This document shows, piece by piece, positions 61,261 to 64,000 of a stretch of 64,000 nucleotides of DNA. This DNA comes from Streptomyces lateritius (GTDB lineage Bacteria > Actinomycetota > Actinomycetes > Streptomycetales > Streptomycetaceae), in contig NZ_BMTO01000006.1 in assembly GCF_014649715.1 (NCBI RefSeq), positions 66,982 through 130,981 on the forward strand, given 5' to 3'. The position numbers and the translations under genes were made by a program. The notes under the pieces are model-generated. The model saw only the letters and a list, made by a program, of their open reading frames with translations, had not been told where the DNA came from and made no database searches. Each line of letters starts with the position of its first letter. Position 1 is the stretch's first letter.

Positions 61261-62598
61261 ATGACCGAAAGCTCCGCGCACACCGAGCACGCCGACCCGA
61301 CCTCCGACCTCTGGCCCGCCCCGTACGCGAGTGGCGCCGTCGACGCGACCGTCACCGTGCCCGGATCCAAGTCGGTCACCAACCGCGGCCTGGTCCTGGC
61401 CGCGCTCGCCGCCGAGCCGGGCTGGCTGCGGCGGCCGCTGCGCTCCCGCGACACGCTGCTGATGGCCGAGGCACTGCGCACGCTCGGCGTGAAGATCGAG
61501 GAAGGCGTGGGCCCGGACGGCACGGGCGAGGCCTGGCGGATCATTCCGGCCGCGCTGCGCGGCCCGGCGACCGTGGACGTGGGCAACGCCGGCACGGTCA
61601 TGCGCTTCCTGCCGCCGGTCGCCGCCCTCGCCGACGGTCCCGTGCACTTCGACGGCGACGCCCGTTCGCACGAGCGGCCGCTGCACGGTGTGATCGACGC
61701 GCTGCGGGTGCTGGGCGCCCGGATCGACGACGACGGGCGCGGCGCGCTGCCGATGACCGTGCACGGCGGCGGCGCCCTGGACGGCGGCCCGGTGGAGATC
61801 GACGCCTCCTCGTCCTCCCAGTTCGTCAGCGCCCTGCTGCTCTCGGCGCCCCGCTTCAACCAGGGGGTGGAGGTACGCCATGTCGGCACGAAGCTCCCCT
61901 CCCTGCCCCACATCCGGATGACCGTGGACATGCTGCGGGTGGTCGGCGCCCAGGTCGACGAGCCGGAGACGGGCGGTGAGCCGAACGTCTGGCGGGTCTC
62001 CCCCTCCGCGCTGCTCGGGCGCGACCTGGTCGTCGAGCCCGACCTGTCCAACGCCCAGCCGTTCCTGGCCGCGGCCCTCGTGAGCGGCGGCCGGGTCACC
62101 GTCCCCGACTGGCCCGCCCGGACCACCCAGCCCGGTGACGCGCTGCGCGAGATCTTCACCGAGATGGGTGGCTCCTGCGAGCTGACGGACGCGGGACTCA
62201 CCTTCACGGGCACCGGCCGGATCCACGGCATCGATGTCGACCTCGGCGAGGTCGGCGAGCTGACCCCCGGCATCGCGGCGGTCGCGGCCCTCGCCGACTC
62301 CCCCTCGACGCTGCGCGGCGTCGCCCATCTGCGGCTCCACGAGACGGACCGCCTGGCCGCTCTCACGAAGGAGATCAACGGGCTCGGCGGCGATGTGACG
62401 GAGACCGAGGACGGTCTGCACATCCGTCCGCGCCCGCTGCACGGCGGGGTCTTCCACACGTACCACGACCACCGGATGGCGACGGCGGGCGCGATCATCG
62501 GCCTCGCGGTCAAGGGTGTGGAGATCGAGAACGTCGCGACGACGGCCAAGACCTTGCCCGACTTCCCGAGGATGTGGACCGAAATGCTCGGAGTCTGA
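61261..62598 (+). CDS. aroA: 3-phosphoshikimate 1-carboxyvinyltransferase (EPSP synthase)
   Basis: A 445-residue shikimate-pathway enzyme transferring enolpyruvate to shikimate-3-phosphate. Signatures are [40 protein letters not shown] and [22 protein letters not shown] C-terminal residues ([10 protein letters not shown]). [20 protein letters not shown] completes the active site. ATG 61261 is preceded by GTGAGGG. It is followed 3 bp later by rsgA, forming a pair seen in other Streptomyces. The Gly-Asn-Ala-Gly-Thr loop retains Gly and Ala, so it looks like a glyphosate-sensitive class I enzyme. Confidence 0.96.
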   Translation: MTESSAHTEHADPTSDLWPAPYASGAVDATVTVPGSKSVTNRGLVLAALAAEPGWLRRPLRSRDTLLMAEALRTLGVKIEEGVGPDGTGEAWRIIPAALRGPATVDVGNAGTVMRFLPPVAALADGPVHFDGDARSHERPLHGVIDALRVLGARIDDDGRGALPMTVHGGGALDGGPVEIDASSSSQFVSALLLSAPRFNQGVEVRHVGTKLPSLPHIRMTVDMLRVVGAQVDEPETGGEPNVWRVSPSALLGRDLVVEPDLSNAQPFLAAALVSGGRVTVPDWPARTTQPGDALREIFTEMGGSCELTDAGLTFTGTGRIHGIDVDLGEVGELTPGIAAVAALADSPSTLRGVAHLRLHETDRLAALTKEINGLGGDVTETEDGLHIRPRPLHGGVFHTYHDHRMATAGAIIGLAVKGVEIENVATTAKTLPDFPRMWTEMLGV

Positions 62599-62601
62599 GC
62601 C

Positions 62602-63615
62602 ATGCGGCGTTACGGGAAGCACACCGACGAGGACGACATCCGCCAGCGGCCCAACCGCAAGGGCAACCGTCCCCGTACGAACATCCGCCCCAAGCACGAG
62701 GACGCGGTCGAGGGCATGGTCCTCACCGTGGACCGGGGCCGGCTCACGTGCCTGGTGGACGACCGGGTCGTGCTGGCGATGAAGGCGCGGGAGCTGGGCC
62801 GCAAGGCCGCCGTCGTCGGCGACCGGGTCTCCATCGTCGGCGACCTGTCCGGCGAGAAGGACACGCTGGCCCGGATCGTGCGGATCGGTGAGCGCAGCTC
62901 CGTCCTGCGTCGCACGGCCGACGACGACGATCCGTTCGAGCGCGTGGTCGTCGCCAACGCCGACCAGCTGGCGATCGTCACCGCGCTCGCCGACCCCGAG
63001 CCCCGCCCCCGACTGATCGACCGCTGCCTGGTCGCCGCGTACGACGGCGGGCTGACCCCGCTCCTGGTCCTGACGAAGTCGGACCTGGCCCCGCCGGACG
63101 AGCTGCTGGGGATGTACGGCGCGCTCGGCGTGCCGTATGTGGTCACCACCCGCGACGAGTTCGTGGACGGGGTCGCCGCCGAGCGGGTCCACGAGCATCT
63201 GAAGGGGCGGACCACGGCGTTCGTCGGCCACTCCGGTGTCGGCAAGACGACGCTCGTCAACGCCCTGGTGCCGGCGGACCGCCGGCGGACCACCGGGGTC
63301 GTCAACGCGGTCACGGGGCGCGGCCGGCACACCACCACCTCGGCGCTCGCCCTCCCGCTGAACGACCCCGAGGGCGGCTGGGTGATCGACACCCCGGGCG
63401 TGCGTTCCTTCGGACTGAACCACGTCGATCCGTCCCGCGTGATCCACGCCTTCCCCGACCTCGTCCCGGGTACGGAGAACTGTCCGCGCGCCTGCGGCCA
63501 CGACGAGCCGGACTGCGCGCTGGACGCCTGGGTGGCCGAGGGGCACGCCGACCCGGCGCGGCTGAATTCGCTGCGGCGGCTTCTCGCCACCCGGGAACGA
63601 CGCGAGGGCGACTGA
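62602..63615 (+). CDS. rsgA: Ribosome small-subunit-dependent GTPase
   Basis: A 337-residue circularly permuted GTPase that helps mature the 30S ribosomal subunit. An N-terminal OB-like region comes first, then G4 (LLVLTKSDL), G1 (FVGHSGVGKTTLVNAL), G3 (VIDTPGVRSFGL) in that permuted order. A zinc knuckle with CPRACGHDEPDCAL follows. It starts 3 bp after aroA, hence is co-translated. The basic N-terminus (RRYGKHTDEDDIRQRPNRKG) may bind rRNA. Confidence 0.94.
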   Translation: MRRYGKHTDEDDIRQRPNRKGNRPRTNIRPKHEDAVEGMVLTVDRGRLTCLVDDRVVLAMKARELGRKAAVVGDRVSIVGDLSGEKDTLARIVRIGERSSVLRRTADDDDPFERVVVANADQLAIVTALADPEPRPRLIDRCLVAAYDGGLTPLLVLTKSDLAPPDELLGMYGALGVPYVVTTRDEFVDGVAAERVHEHLKGRTTAFVGHSGVGKTTLVNALVPADRRRTTGVVNAVTGRGRHTTTSALALPLNDPEGGWVIDTPGVRSFGLNHVDPSRVIHAFPDLVPGTENCPRACGHDEPDCALDAWVAEGHADPARLNSLRRLLATRERREGD

Positions 63616-63657
63616 GTCGCGCACGTTTGCGGTCGGCCACCGTTGGTAAGTGCATAA

Positions 63658-63672
63658 TCGCACCAAGTGCGA
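63658..63672 (+). promoter_or_regulatory. Inverted repeat in the promoter of the SMR efflux gene
   Basis: TCGCAC-CAA-GTGCGA, 6-bp arms, directly follows CATAAT (63653-63658), a fair -10 hexamer, and lies 36 bp before the gene. It could be the operator of an unseen regulator. Confidence 0.4.
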
Positions 63673-63708
63673 CGAAGCAGTCACCGACGGGCGTGGGAGG
63701 CACTGACG

Positions 63709-64000
63709 ATGGCGTGGCTGCTGGTGGTGGTCGCCGGGATTCTGGAGACCGGGTTCGCGGTCTGCCTCAAGCTCTCGCACGGATTCACCCGGCTGTGGCC
63801 GACCGTCGCCTTCGCCGCGTTCGCCCTCGGCAGCTTCGGCCTGCTGACCCTCGCTCTGCGCAAGCTGGACGTCGGTCCGGCGTACGCGGTGTGGACGGGC
63901 ATCGGCGCGGCGGGCACGGCGATCTACGGCATGGTCTTCCTCGGCGACATCGTGTCCACTTTGAAGATCGTCTCGATCACGCTGGTGATCGTGGGCGTGA
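63709..64000 (+). CDS. SMR-family efflux protein (SugE/Gdx-like), cut by the window end
   Basis: The first 97 residues of a four-helix small multidrug resistance protein. The first helix carries the essential Glu (VVVAGILETGFAVCLKLS). DVGPAYAVWTGIGAAGTAIY matches the SugE/Gdx branch, which exports guanidinium or quaternary cations, rather than the EmrE branch. GGGAGG lies about nine bases before ATG 63709. The C-terminal helix is incomplete at the edge. Gdx-type genes often come as pairs, so a second subunit may follow outside the window. Confidence 0.88.
   Translation, partial: MAWLLVVVAGILETGFAVCLKLSHGFTRLWPTVAFAAFALGSFGLLTLALRKLDVGPAYAVWTGIGAAGTAIYGMVFLGDIVSTLKIVSITLVIVGV

Noticed and set aside
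63616..63708. Guanidine riboswitch upstream of the SugE-like gene
   Set aside because: I looked for ykkC/mini-ykkC features (tandem ACGR-loop hairpins) and found none. Only a short inverted repeat is present.

Overview
The window is a high-GC actinomycete chromosome segment and almost certainly Streptomyces. It carries sodN/sodX, snapalysin, dasR-dasABC, a class Ia nrdAB operon behind a cobalamin riboswitch, sigR-rsrA and a wblE/pdtaS pair. Gene order from kgd (SCO5281-like) down to aroA (SCO5212-like) matches, from memory, the Streptomyces coelicolor core region SCO5281-SCO5211. I see no prophage, CRISPR array, rRNA, tRNA or biosynthetic gene cluster. This is conserved core chromosome with a few accessory insertions and decayed genes.

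Layout. 1-3.2 kb: a membrane protein tail, a spermidine-synthase-like protein and an OmpR-type two-component system. 3.5-7.3 kb: the E2-E1 fusion 2-oxoglutarate dehydrogenase (kgd). 7.4-15 kb: a decayed gene, small conserved proteins, a DUF4097/PadR pair with a palindromic operator, a 175-bp MITE-like element, a secreted endoglycoceramidase-like GH5 enzyme, a quinone reductase and malic enzyme. 15.3-18 kb: a polar amino-acid ABC transporter. 18-25.5 kb: a methyltransferase, a CGNR regulator, nickel SOD with its maturase, the LysR/snapalysin pair, a broken globin gene and small regulators.

25.5-29.9 kb: a Family 2B encapsulin shell gene followed by a polyprenyl synthase (probable cargo), then a PGRP-type amidase and a PLP enzyme. 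29.9-35.5 kb: a Na+/H+ antiporter, a ZnF-UBP protein, the sigH stress locus with its overlapping anti-sigma gene, a lipid kinase and wblE. 35.7-46 kb: the PdtaS-like histidine kinase, a TetR/SDR pair, then the aminosugar regulon (nagB, the GH3 enzyme, dasCBA, dasR) with four DasR-type operators, one of them orphan. 46-53.5 kb: a CstA transporter with its YbdD partner, NrdR boxes and B12 riboswitch upstream of nrdAB, and def. 53.6-64 kb: a TPR protein, an HD / HD-GYP pair, sigR-rsrA with its own sigma-R promoter, a hydrolase, an SRAP protein, aroA, rsgA and the start of an SMR efflux gene.

Functional themes. Chitin-derived aminosugar uptake (DasABC, GH3 enzyme, NagB) is tied together by DasR sites. 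Redox and stress control is dense (SigR/RsrA, SigH/anti-sigma, WblE, SodN). Deoxynucleotide synthesis appears to be under dual NrdR and cobalamin control. The most unusual system is the encapsulin compartment with a polyprenyl-diphosphate synthase neighbour, whose two genes are separated by a strong hairpin and a 10-base G tract.
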